Source of the DNA: Nephromyces sp. MM_2019
Taxonomy: Eukaryota; Apicomplexa; Aconoidasida; Nephromycida
DNA length: 30,433 bases
Direction of reading: 5' to 3'
Assembly (NCBI GenBank): GCA_015657535.1
Contig: JADHZB010000662.1
Coordinates: 1-30,433 of the forward strand
Below are positions 12,401-23,835 of this stretch, piece by piece (the first letter of the stretch is position 1; the number at the start of each line of letters is the position of its first letter). The translations under genes were made by a program, and so were the position numbers. A model generated the notes under the pieces. It was not told where the DNA came from, searched no databases, and saw only the letters and a program-made list of their open reading frames with translations.

Positions 12401-13077
12401 TGGCTGCTTGGAGTAATACATATATTATCTAGTAACTTTATTTGAACCAACTATCTTATATTTGTTTGGTAAAATGATTTTGCAGGAGCAGCATCTAGCA
12501 TTAAACACGTTTATAGAAATTAATCCTACTTTTCAAAACCTAATAAATGAAAAATTGGGTATAGTTTCTCTGCCTTCAAATAAAACTCGTTTTGGATCTT
12601 AATAAAAATGTTCTTGAATTTCAACTAATTCGAACTTCAAATGAATTGTGTAATATCTAACTTTGAGTACCTGTTTATTTCTTATTAACTTATTATTCAT
12701 TTTCCTCACTAAAAAAATTATTTCCTAAGACCTGAATCTATTACAGAATCTGACTAAAGGTGTAAGCGTATTTTATTTAGTAGAACTAATAGAAAAATCT
12801 CTTGAATTTGCAGTTAAGTTTAAACTCTAAATTTCTATTTTGCATTTTATTGTATTTGAAATATTTATAAGAATGAATTTATTTTGAACAAGAGAGCGTT
12901 ACAGTGAAACTCAATATAAATTTAGACACTCTTTACGACGGATAATTTTAATTGAATTAATTGATAAATTCAATATAAAATTGAAAAGCTCTTGCAGGAT
13001 AAAACTTTTACATCATGAAAATTTTTGAAGAACTTTGAGAATTAATTAAAAAAATTTATTAGATAGGTAAATCATCA
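9489..13077. other. Gene-poor spacer between paralogs A and B
   Basis: About 3.6 kb, AT-rich, with stops in all frames. An AATAAA-like polyadenylation signal lies near 9543. A 60-codon minus-strand frame at 10999-10817 and a plus-strand frame at 11791-11976 show no motif or splice support. A 38-codon stretch at 12486-12602 after a TTTTGCAG acceptor could be an orphan terminal exon. Confidence 0.5.
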
Positions 13078-16000
13078 ATGAATCATCAAAGGCACTTTTT
13101 CAACTTACTAATCTTATCGATTTTTACATTATGGTCATTATTAGAGCTAAGAATTGCAACACTTAGTAAGTATGAGTACAAAATCTTATTTTAATTGCAT
13201 TTTTTCTTAAAGATCAAATTCACTAAATAAACTTATCCCTAATTTTATTTGAAATTTGAAATTCAGCCAAACTTCAATGGGGAAGGATTTTAAAATTAGA
13301 AAGAGAATCAGTTTTATCTCTTTCCAAAATAATTTTGGATGCACATCAATCAGAAGCATCTCGAATAGATCCAAACTCTAATGAGCCATTAATTGCATCG
13401 AGTTATTTTATAACTATAAAAGATGATATGGATGAGCAATGGAATTATTTTTTCAATAATTATCTTGATGCCAGTGAGAAGCACACCATAGGAGTATCTA
13501 CAGCTTCTAAGGTAAAGAAAAGACGACATATGTACTTCATGTCTATTTAAATAATATCTACCAAGGAAAATTGTCATCTGACCTTTTGATCAAATATAAT
13601 GAATCCCAATTAAATAAGTGAAACTAATTAGCTTTCCAAAAATGTAAATAATACGTTTTTAGGATGTTCAAGTTGTCAGTGAAAAGACTCAGTCATGGTT
13701 TAAAAACAATTGTGATAGTTTGCTACAAGCTTTTATAAATCAAAAACATAAGAAACATCGGGAAAAAATAAAAGAATATTATACTAGCAATAGGAAATAT
13801 ATAATGGCAGTTGTGAAAAGCTTTTACATAGAAGTATATGGTCGGTTTTGTTTAATTTAAAATATCATTCATATAGTTATAGTTTTATATTTTAAAATCG
13901 TAAATCAGAAAAAATGAAGGAGCATAAAAGTTTTCCTATCACCCCGTCCTACAAAAAAAGTACTTCTAATATTTATATATATCCTTTTTAAGCACAGTAG
14001 AATTTGATATGTGTAACAATTTTTAAAACTACTTTCTTCAAATTCAAAACACAGGTACTCTTGAGTTTGATCTTTTTTGTTTCGAATTTGATTTTTTTCT
14101 CAGTTGCCATTATTTTAAATATGGAAGGTCAATACGAAAGTGTAAAGGTATATATGGGCTCTAAAGATGAATTTTTACTAAGTGATCTCGATTTATTTCG
14201 GCGAGCAGAAACTATCAATCTATTTTCTAAAGATGAATTAAGCCTTGTTAAAACATATTGTAACTTGTTGAAAGATGCTCTTATTAGAGTTGATGAAAGC
14301 TTATGCCAGCAAATAACAAATGTGTCGAAAAAATGTGATTTATCTATCAGTAGAACTTATTTTCATCTGGAACTAAGACCTGAAGCATGGTATCCTTGCT
14401 TCAATACAGAGAAAAAATCTGGAGATAGAACCAATTACATCTCACTTATAAGGTGCTACCTGAATACCATCAAAGAAAATCATTTCAACGAAAGTGGTCT
14501 TGCAAAGGTTGAAAAATTTTTAAGATTAGTTGATGAATATTTCATCCACAATCATGATGAAGAAGAATTTAAAGAACCAATACATTTTTTGAGGAGATAC
14601 TCTGAGTTTACTTTTCTCAAATACGTAGAAACGAATATATTTTCAAAGAGATACAGACAAAGTTATAAAATCCTGACACGACCTCAAAAAAAAATTAATG
14701 GTACCTTTTTATCAGTTCCAGATATTTTCAAGGTTGTAGTTCTCAAATCAATTATAATAGGTAAATAAAAAATTTTTATATCATAAATTATTGATTATTG
14801 GGATCTATAAAAATTGATTAAACAGGAAATAGCGTTTTCTTGCTTTCCTTTGAGCTACGTAATTACTTATATTGATAAACGATACTTTAATAATTAAAAT
14901 GCTTATAGTTTAGGATATAAATATGTAAAATTACAGATACACTGCTGTTCGAAGTTGTTACTGTTATGGACCAATCAATTAAGCTTATGTCAAGATTTAT
15001 ATCACAGCTAAAACAATTACAAAAGGAGACAGTACCTGGATTTGACTTATTTAGGTTTGATATGAACAAATACAACAACTTAGAGCAATGGTATATAATC
15101 AGAAAGTACTTTTTGTGCGAATTAATTCCAAATATCATAATGTTCCCAACGTTAGGATTAACTGTAAGTCATCCTTGTATATAAATTGAACAAGTTAATT
15201 TGAAGCAAAGTTATAGAGATTATGAATTAACTTATTTAATTAACAAATTAGGATAGGATAACATTTATAGAGTTGATTGAAGATACCATAATAAAAGAAT
15301 TTTCAACTGAATTCTCCAAATGGGGAAATGGTGACAAACTAGAGTTACAAGAGCGATTGATGAGCCATAAAAATGAATTTATGGACGGTGTTCTTTACAG
15401 AGTTTATGTTTACACATATGGTTAGCTAGAATTTAGTTGATTAATCCTCCTATAACAAGTTCAAACATTATTTCAGAATTAAACTTTAGAGGATCACAAA
15501 ATATCAAAAATTATGGTAAACCTCTAATGATTAATTCATTTTGATTATTTAAAATTAAATTTATAACTTTTGTTCAGTAAAATTCACTTTTTTAATGGAA
15601 CCAATCTCAGTATTACTTTACAACATATTAGATGATCGTCAATTTATTAGTATACCCGGTGACACTTGGCTATCCCTAGACCCAATTAATAATTCTATAC
15701 CGAATTTGTTAAGAGAATATACACACATGTTTAAAAACAATCCTCTTCCGTCTTGGTTAGCTGGCAATATCTATAATGATCAGTGGATTTTAAACAATTT
15801 ATGTGTTAAAAGAAAATTTAACGAATTGAGTATTACACAAGAGGCGTTTTACAAGCATCTCAAGCTTCCCCCACTCATGGGAGCTAAATCCAATCAAATA
15901 GTGCTTAATTCTATATTGAATTTATTTGTTAGGGCGATCACTACTATAGATAACAATATCATAGATGATATTTTTGTTACACCAGAAGACAAACAAACTA

Positions 16001-16245
16001 GGCTTCAGATTCAGAAAATCATACATAAGCATTATATAGAGGTTATATATAATTCACGAGGTTTTGGTCATATTTCTCATGAAAGGATTAATGTACCAAA
16101 TTACCACGATATATTGGACAAGAATTTACTACATATTTACATAAATAGGCCAGAATGGTTCGTTAAAGGTTATCATAAATCAATCAGTGACTCGGATGTC
16201 TCAGCATTCTTTTTTAGAACATTTATAGTTGATCAGACACTATAA
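13078..16245 (+). CDS. Paralog B: secreted two-module protein of unknown function, 9 exons
   Basis: Unrecognised family, clear paralog of A. Predicted exons: 13078-13165, 13267-13511, 13663-13840, 13909-13959, 14104-14760, 14937-15163, 15252-15420, 15477-15515 and 15578-16245, giving 773 residues. Every intron is GT-AG and the phases (1,0,1,1,1,0,1,1) equal those of A; exon 8 is 39 nt in both. Exon 1 (residues 1-29) is a clean signal peptide with a hydrophobic core NLLILSIFTLW. Module 1 covers about 30-406 and module 2 about 407-773. EQW motifs lie at about 86-88 and 456-458; b-exons end in SFYIEVYG and RVYVYTYG; d-exons end in PDIFKVVVLKSIIIG and DVSAFFFRTFIVDQ. Identity to A is low outside these anchors, so the copies are old or fast-evolving. 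The start is the first ATG giving a leader and a matching phase-1 splice. Confidence 0.8.
13267..14760 (+). repeat. Paralog B, module 1 (exons 2-5)
   Basis: Four-exon module with exon lengths 245, 178, 51 and 657 nt and boundary phases 1-0-1-1-1. It carries DEQWNYFFNNYL in its first exon and ends with PDIFKVVVLKSIIIG. Confidence 0.7.
14937..16245 (+). repeat. Paralog B, module 2 (exons 6-9)
   Basis: Second module with exon lengths 227, 169, 39 and 668 nt and the same phase order. It carries NLEQWYIIRKYF in its first exon and DVSAFFFRTFIV at its end, aligning with PDIFKVVVLKSIII of module 1. Confidence 0.7.
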
Positions 16246-19018
16246 TTGATCTTATCGAGAGTAGTTTTAGGTCTTACAGAAAATGAGCTAAAAGTTATAG
16301 CCAATATTAGAATTAACAAATTAATTTCCAAAGAATAAATATGCATGCCTACAAGTTGAGAATGGACATACAAATTAATTTTCATCTAAACATTTAGTTC
16401 AGGGTTTGAAGTAGTATAAGCTTATAGCTATAAATCATTTTTATTAATTTTTCCCTTATCAAATTATAACTTTGAGCAAAAGGGTGAAATTTTAATTTTA
16501 AAACTAGAGATTTGATTAAAGTTTCCTAGAAATAAGCGTAAATGGTTGATGTAAATAATCAACCAATGATAATCATTTAAGACAGATTTGTGTTAGCTCG
16601 TTTGAGGAATGTCACTATAAATTAGATTCGACTTATTGAAGAATATGAAACATAGGCAAAAATTATAACATTATTTAGCTTTTCAAATTTATTGTTTCGA
16701 GTGTGATACCTAGTCGAAAATAGCAGGATATATTATTGATTATAGTTTTAATAGGTGATATATAACACTCATAAGGTGTGTTAATAGAAACTTGAAAAAA
16801 TTAGTTTAGAGCACTCATGAAACCTGTTGTTTAGGAGAATTAAAATTTTTCAAAAATATTTCTATAAAATACGCACTCTAAAAAAATAAAAGTTTATCTG
16901 GGAACAAAATGCTAATTTCTAATTTTGATGAAAGGCACTTTTGTTTAGCAGGTGTATGAGAGTAACTGAGTTGATTCTGGTTGTTTAAAGTCATTTCCTT
17001 ACATGACCTTTAATTTAAGCTGCTAGATATTGGAAAAATAAACTAAAGTTTTAGTAACACATATATTCATCCGAATTCATAACTTCTAAGCTAAAGTGAT
17101 AATATATTAAAACTCTTGTGTAACATTCGGGATCTCCGAAATAAAATGTGCTTCAATAAACAAGTACACATTTCATTCATTGCTAATGATTCAGATGTCC
17201 AGTCTAATGATAATAAGTTGGTAAAGCAATTATGAATAAAAAGACTTTTTTGCAGTTTTATAAGCAAAATTATTGAACAGTTCATGCTGGTATATAGAAC
17301 AATTAAACAAATGAAACATTCTAGATTTAATAATATATCTTTATAACGTCACTAGCTATTAAACCTGCCTAATAATGACTAGATTTCAAGTATTTGTCAA
17401 TTGTGCTAGAAATTTTAAAAGGAGGGAGGAACATTTGAATTATTTGAGCTTTAGTTTTGAATGAGTGTTTTTAAGTTATATTGCACTTTTCTTCATATTG
17501 TATTCCGACAGTATATAAATGAAGTTTAACTCGTGAATTCATTTTTTACCTTACAATTGTTAAAACTAGATTCATTTATATATTTTATAAATGATTCAAC
17601 TTGATAATTTCTTGAATTTATAAATGCATATGTTAAGTTTAAAACTTAGTATCCTACCTAATGCAAAAGAATTTTTGTTTTTGTGAACTTTTTTTTAACT
17701 AATCTAATAAAATTTCAATGATAAAGTATCTATCACTGTTTCAATCTATATCAATATTCTAAGTTTTAAAATTAGAAATGCAAGTTTTGCTAATTCAATC
17801 AAGGCTGAAAGCTCAAGATTAATGTTAGTCTATCTTAATAACCAAGGGAATCACTTAAAAATTCAAATTTTAGGGCCTGAATTGTTATTTTTTAATTCGT
17901 TTGAGTTGTGATGCTTTATGAAAGTTCTAAAACCTTCTGCCAAGTAGATCCAGAAATTAAGGGAAAAATAAACTGATTCAGATTGCAACAATAAAAGGTA
18001 TAAGTTAAAAGCAAATGAAAGCATCAATTGATGTTTATTTAATCTTAATGCTAATTTACTTCAATTATTTCGATTGCACAGCAGCGCTTGACTGGAATTC
18101 ATTATATGTGAACCCTCCTGGAGTTTTTAATATGCTACATTTGTGAGATTGGGCTTACAAATGTCTACGAAAATCGACACACTATTTCTTTGTTTTCCAT
18201 CATTACTTGAAAACTGTTTTCTAAAATCAATATTTTCATATTATTGATTTAAGAATTAATCCCAAATTCCACATTGCCTTGTAATTGCTAGTATCCATTC
18301 AATTTTTTTCAAATTTTTGTTTATAATTGGGTTTATTTCTTTGCTTCACTGATTTATTATTTAGCTTTTCAGTTAGAAATTGCTTTAATGATCCCCGTAC
18401 TCATTTTAATAATAAGTCTAACTTAGTTTCAAAGCACTTTAATATGGTATAAGAGGTTCCTCAACAGTTTTAGCTATCATTGTAGGACTTGACGAAATTA
18501 AATTTAAAGAATTAACATTGCTAATTGCAATTCTCTAGTTTTTGAGAAATGAAGAGTGAAGATTATATAAAGTTAAATTTATTAATCCCAATGCACTTTA
18601 TGTTTGAAAATTATATATAAACAAAGGGGGATCTTCACGCTCTAACTCATTAAGATATATCTTTTACTAATGTACTACGCACAAAGATAAAATATACAAT
18701 TTTAGTCCCTAGTTACTTAATAAAAATTTCAGATTGTAGCTACAGGATAGTAATCAGCTCAAAAATCTTCAATTTCAAAACGTATAGTTATATTAATTTG
18801 TTTAAGTTTACAACTTTTTCACTTATTAAATCCAAATCACATGCATTGTGATTTGTTTATTAAATTATTTTTTATTGTTTTAAAAATTTCTAGCCCTTGT
18901 TATAACAACCACTTGATATATAATTAAATCCCGCTAAGTTATTCAATCAGATAATAGATTAGAAAGTTTTAGCTTGTACAAAGATATTCTACTTGATATC
19001 CCTCAAACCAGTTATACA
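16246..19018. other. Gene-poor spacer between paralog B and the vWA gene
   Basis: About 2.8 kb of AT-rich sequence. An AATAAA signal near 16335 may end paralog B transcripts. A 64-codon minus frame at 17285-17091 has no motif. No exon relic, RNA gene or repeat was recognised. Confidence 0.5.
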
Positions 19019-20720
19019 ATGCAGAGCTTCATTTTACTCCTTATCTCCTACTCTGTTCTGGGTTGCAAATGTTTCAGAAGTCCTCAGTCAGGTATAACTA
19101 TGGAAAAACAGAATTTAATAGTCTCAGCTTTATCTTATTTTGTTTTTAAGTTAGAATTTTTATAATAAACATTCCTCTTTAGATTTACAATCAAGAGAAA
19201 AGCTGTTGATCAAGAGTAGCTATAACTCAATGGTTGAAAGCAATTCAGATTGTTTAAATTCTGTTCAAATTAATGTTGGTGTTGTGATAATTAATGACAC
19301 AAAGCTTGCACCTGGAAACCAAATCATCAATCAAATATTTTTCTTTGTCACCTCGATTTTAACTCATGTACTATCACGAAATAAAAACAGTAAAATAGCT
19401 GTTATAACGACCAAAAAAATACTGAATAATAATAATGCGCAAAATCTTAGAACAGAACTAGAAAAAAGTACAAGTTTTAAATTCAATGATCCTGAATACA
19501 ATTATCTCAATTATTTTTTTGGAGATTTAAATAAAATTTTAACTCCCACGTTTGATGGGCAAGGAAAGAACTTTTTAATTGTTTGTGCACAAGACTCGTT
19601 CGAACAACCGAAATCTTCGAGTTCCTTTAAATCAAGTCCAGAGTTGTTAAGAAATTATATATTCAAAGCAAATACTATAGTGAAAGACTTGAAATCAATT
19701 TTTGTGCTCTTTGGTGATGGTAGTAGGGGGTTTTTGAATTATTCTTATGGGAGCTCATTCATCAAAGATTTGTTGGATTGTCGGGAAAATGATTATAATA
19801 TTTGTCATGGATTTTTTAAATTTCAAGAACTCGGATCAGACAGAACGAAAAACGAACTTGTAAATGTTTTCTGTAGCGATTCCAATAAGCCAAACAAAAG
19901 ATCCGTATGTAAAGATTTTTCAATTCATGTCCTAACAACTATTTCTGTGGAAAATAAAGTTAAGTATGACAATATGAAGTATATTTATCTAAGAGCTATT
20001 AGAAATATTATAGAGGAATTCAAATTGGGAATAGTGCGAGGTTCTCGCTTAAGTGTCTATAAGGCTATAGGAAAAGGCAATATAAATGCTAATGTCATTC
20101 GTATATTCTATGATGATTCATACAATTCAATGAAAGCGTTTACAAATACAGATGAAACTACAAAAGATGGTCAAAATCCTGATCCATACTTGAATATTTT
20201 TCAAATTCATTTAAACATATGGAGAGAAAGAAATAGGGATGTGAAGTATTTCGTTGTAATTTTCCTTCATGGTTCTATAATTTATCAATACTATATAACA
20301 AGATACGAATATCCAGAAATAAAAAATTATAAAATTTCAGCCAAGAAATTAGCTACGGAGATGACTAGGCTCAGAGAATATGGTTTACACATAACATATT
20401 TTGTCGTAGAAATAGGAATACCTAAAAGAGGTTACTCCTTTTATAATTTTGGAGAGGCTTTTATAAGGACAATTACCGGTTGCAATGATGGCAGCCTTGC
20501 TGATTGCAAAAATTACATGTATATTGAGACGTATAAATTGAATTCAAAAGAATTAATCGATGCCCTTACCTACTATGCCTGTGTTGCCCATTTCGAAAAT
20601 AAATTTGAAAAGCAAACAAAAGATATTACTTTTACTTCAAACGTCAAGGTTTTATATAGCCTTTTCATCAGCTGTAGCTTTTTGAGTTTCATTAGCATCG
20701 CTTTGCTATTAGTCATGTAG
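19019..20720 (+). CDS. Surface protein with two TRAP-like vWA domains and a C-terminal membrane anchor
   Basis: Exons 19019-19091 and 19183-20720 (91-bp GT-AG intron, phase 1) give 536 residues. Exon 1 is a signal peptide (MQSFILLLISYSVLGC). Two von Willebrand A-like domains follow, at about 51-255 and 270-495. Each shows alternating hydrophobic strands and helices and ends with the same pattern: F-I-x(4)-C-x7-C, then about 25 residues to an EL[VI][ND] helix and a final Cys (C224/C232/C255 and C458/C466/C491). This resembles the cysteine frame of TRAP/CTRP adhesin A-domains of Apicomplexa. The metal site (MIDAS, DxSxS) is degenerate: NDTKLA in domain 1 and TTISVE in domain 2, so metal-dependent binding is doubtful. 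Residues about 513-536 form a hydrophobic terminus with no cytoplasmic tail, as in a GPI-anchor signal or a simple tail anchor. No thrombospondin repeat is seen. Exposure on the surface or in a secretory vesicle is inferred. Confidence 0.7.
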
Positions 20721-23700
20721 CACAAAAAGTGTTGATAAATTTTTAGTTTAAAATAATCTTTTAAGTTTTATAATTTGAGATTATCATGCCTTTCTTTAGC
20801 CTTTTGCCTACTTAAGATACAGAACAACTTCTTAATTTTTTTTTTCAACAAGCTTTCAAATCTTTTTAGATTCTACTCTTTTTCCCCTTTTCAAGACCAT
20901 GCTGATGAAATATTTGTTTCTTTTCTTAAGTGAACACTTTTACCAATAAAAAATTGCCCTAAAACTAGTTATAAAAGTAGGCCATAAATATATTGCTTTC
21001 GAAATCATTTTTCCATTCCCTAAAGCTATTTTAAAAAATAATAATTCCTTTAAGGAAACTAATTGACTATTAGTCTCACTGAACATAAATAGAAATCTTT
21101 CATCAATTAGAAAAGCTTTTTCATAGCTCTCTCAACTTTTATGTTTTTTAATAAAAGAAGCCTTGGAACTCAAGATTAGGTTTTGAATATAATAAATGAC
21201 AAAAGTCCCAAGGACTTGATTATTGGATCACCTAGATGATTGAATGCCACCTAGATGATTAACTGTGTAATACTAAAACACAGAAGTTGCATTACTTTTT
21301 TAAGTTGCATTGTTTTTATTCTTTATTGAGATTTATTTTAACTGATCCTGACACCAGAACATGTGTGAAGTATAGGCTATGTGTTGAAACTATCCTATTT
21401 GAAAGAAACGAATATCGGAACACTATTTAGAATATAGGAATTAATTAAATAACAAGGTTCATAATTTTTCAGATACTCAAAGCTTTGAGCTGATTAGATT
21501 GAAATTGTTTTACCCAAGACTACTATAATACTAAATTTTGAGAAAATTGACTACATATGTCAGCGACTCTATTTAGAAATGTTCTTTTGCTTAATCCTTT
21601 ATGGGAAAGCAAGTTTAGGCAATATGACTGATACATTATAGCAATAGCAACATCTAAATTACACATCCCGAGGATATCATAAAAACGTTATAGCTAAGTT
21701 AAAATTTGCAAATTCGATGAGTTTTACACGATTTCGATTTGACTATGAAATCTTCTCTCAATAGTAAGCAAAATGAAAAGCAATAAGTCCTTGAAACAAA
21801 AATATATGCACCCTTTAATTACAAATGTGCTCTCCTTTACATTTGTATAATTATGCGACTCAGACAATTTATAATAAAACAAAAAACTTTTCAGACTACT
21901 TATATATATCTAGTACAAATCTTGCACAAACTCGCACAACTTAATACATTTGAATTTATAAACCCTAGAGCCTTTGTCTTTAAAATTGTTATTAAAAACA
22001 AAAATTAATTTTCATAATTGTGTTATAGTTCTTTTAAAATTACTTCTTTTATCAATTTTCATAGCTTAAATAATAAAGAAAAATTACTCAAATGCTTCAC
22101 TTGAAGCCACTTTGCATAATTGATTATTAAAGCTAAAGTACTTTTGTGTGGCTTTAGGTTAGAGTCATAATGCAATAAAAGTTTAAGGTAAGAATGCTAT
22201 ATGTTTAGAGTACAAAAGTTGTACACTATGATAACTGGATCAATTAGTAAGTCACAAAATAGCCTTTGATTACCAAATGGTGCAATTAATTTTAGATTTA
22301 GATGTGTCAGCTCGTTGTCTCACAATGTGCTATGGATATCAATCTAAATATATGTATTAACAGTATGAGCTAGACTATAATATATTTCAATTGTTTCCAA
22401 ATGTATTCAGATGGTCTGGTATACATGGCAATGTACATTTGGTACTTTAGATAATTTTCAAATGTGGATTTGATTTGTGTGTGAAACATGCGAAATTGTA
22501 TTTGTTGAAAATTACGAGAAAGAAAATCAATGTTTTTGTGACTTTCAAGCTATCTATGTTGCTTTGATATATTTGAGAGTGATATTTCACAGATTATCAC
22601 ATGCTTGTATAGTTCCCAATAATTTGGAGAAGTTAGTAATTTCCCAAATGAAAATCTATGGAATTGTACCTTGAGGAATTTTCGAAATGAGAATACTCAC
22701 TGTCCTTGTGTTTTAAGCTTTTTAGTCGAATATTTTTTTATGAATTTGAATAAATTTTTTTTAAGTACAAGAAGTATATGAAATGTTTTTGTGGAATTGG
22801 AGATATCAAATTTCTTATATTTGGTCATAAAAATTGCGAAAATGTGTTTTTGGTAAATTTTTTTTTTTAAGCGGTAAATATAACTATTTTAAGATTAGAA
22901 ATTATAATTTGATATTTCTTAACAAATCATAAACTTATATTTACAAAGCAAGGGATATGAAAACCTGTGAGTTGTTGAGAAATTGTAGCTCTAATTTTCA
23001 TAATAAAAATGTCTATATTCCGAAATAAAGTTTTTAAAATGAAACAGGTTTCTCACTTTATAGCAATTTTAGGATATTAAAGATAGTATTTTGTTAAGTC
23101 TATAAAATGTGTAGAATGTATTATAAATTCGTCACACTTATCTTTACATTCCATTTCACATCTCTCAAGTTCTAGAGGTAACAAAAGGGGGAAATAGGGG
23201 CATTGAGTGAAATAAGCTTCATCAAAGCCTTTGTTTTATTATTTCGTGCAACAGTAAATATTATTGATATATCTGGGGCAAATGTCAGATTTGGATTCAC
23301 TTACGTCTTTATTCGATTTAGGCTTTTTTACTGCGAATAACATGTAAATGTGCATTAGTGGCATCTGTTGCTAATTTATGTATTTTTTAATTTTAGAGGA
23401 TTTAAATCTAGTTTAAGTATCATGAATTATTTATATTGCTTCATATCGAGATACATTATAAATGAAATTTTGATTCTCCATCCTATTGGGTAGAGCCACT
23501 ATGGTAAATCTAGCAATACTCTTTTAAGATGCGAGCTAGGTATATAAAATATAAGCATTAATGGGCAAATAATTGTGTATTTCCTATCTACATAATATTA
23601 ATATAACATATGAACTCGACCTCTTTGTTGAAATAATTAAATTTTATGCTTTGGAATTTACATTAAGATAAATTTTATGTTTGTATATGTATCGAGGGTG

Positions 23701-23835
23701 AAATTAGTTTGAGCTTTGAGGATAATTAAAAAATTTTAGCTTCTGGCTATTTAGTGGAAATTAAGTGATTCCTTAGTCTCTGAGTTGTATTCACCTTTAT
23801 AGATCAATTTTCATTGTGAGAATAGCTCTTTGAAA
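20721..23835. other. Gene-poor spacer between the vWA gene and paralog C
   Basis: About 3.1 kb, AT-rich. AATAAA near 20945 could be the polyadenylation signal of the vWA gene. A 65-codon frame at 22477-22674 (Cys-containing, no ATG at its start) is unsupported. A 13-bp direct repeat sits at 21229-21260. Confidence 0.5.
21229..21260. repeat. Direct repeat CACCTAGATGATT, two copies
   Basis: The 13-bp word occurs at 21229-21241 and 21248-21260, a 19-bp period. No associated gene or function is visible. Confidence 0.75.

Noticed and set aside
14887..15138. 83-codon minus-strand frame
   Set aside because: Antisense shadow of exon 6 of paralog B.
22477..22674. 65-codon Cys-containing frame
   Set aside because: Opens on GTG rather than ATG, lies in TG-rich sequence, and shows no motif.
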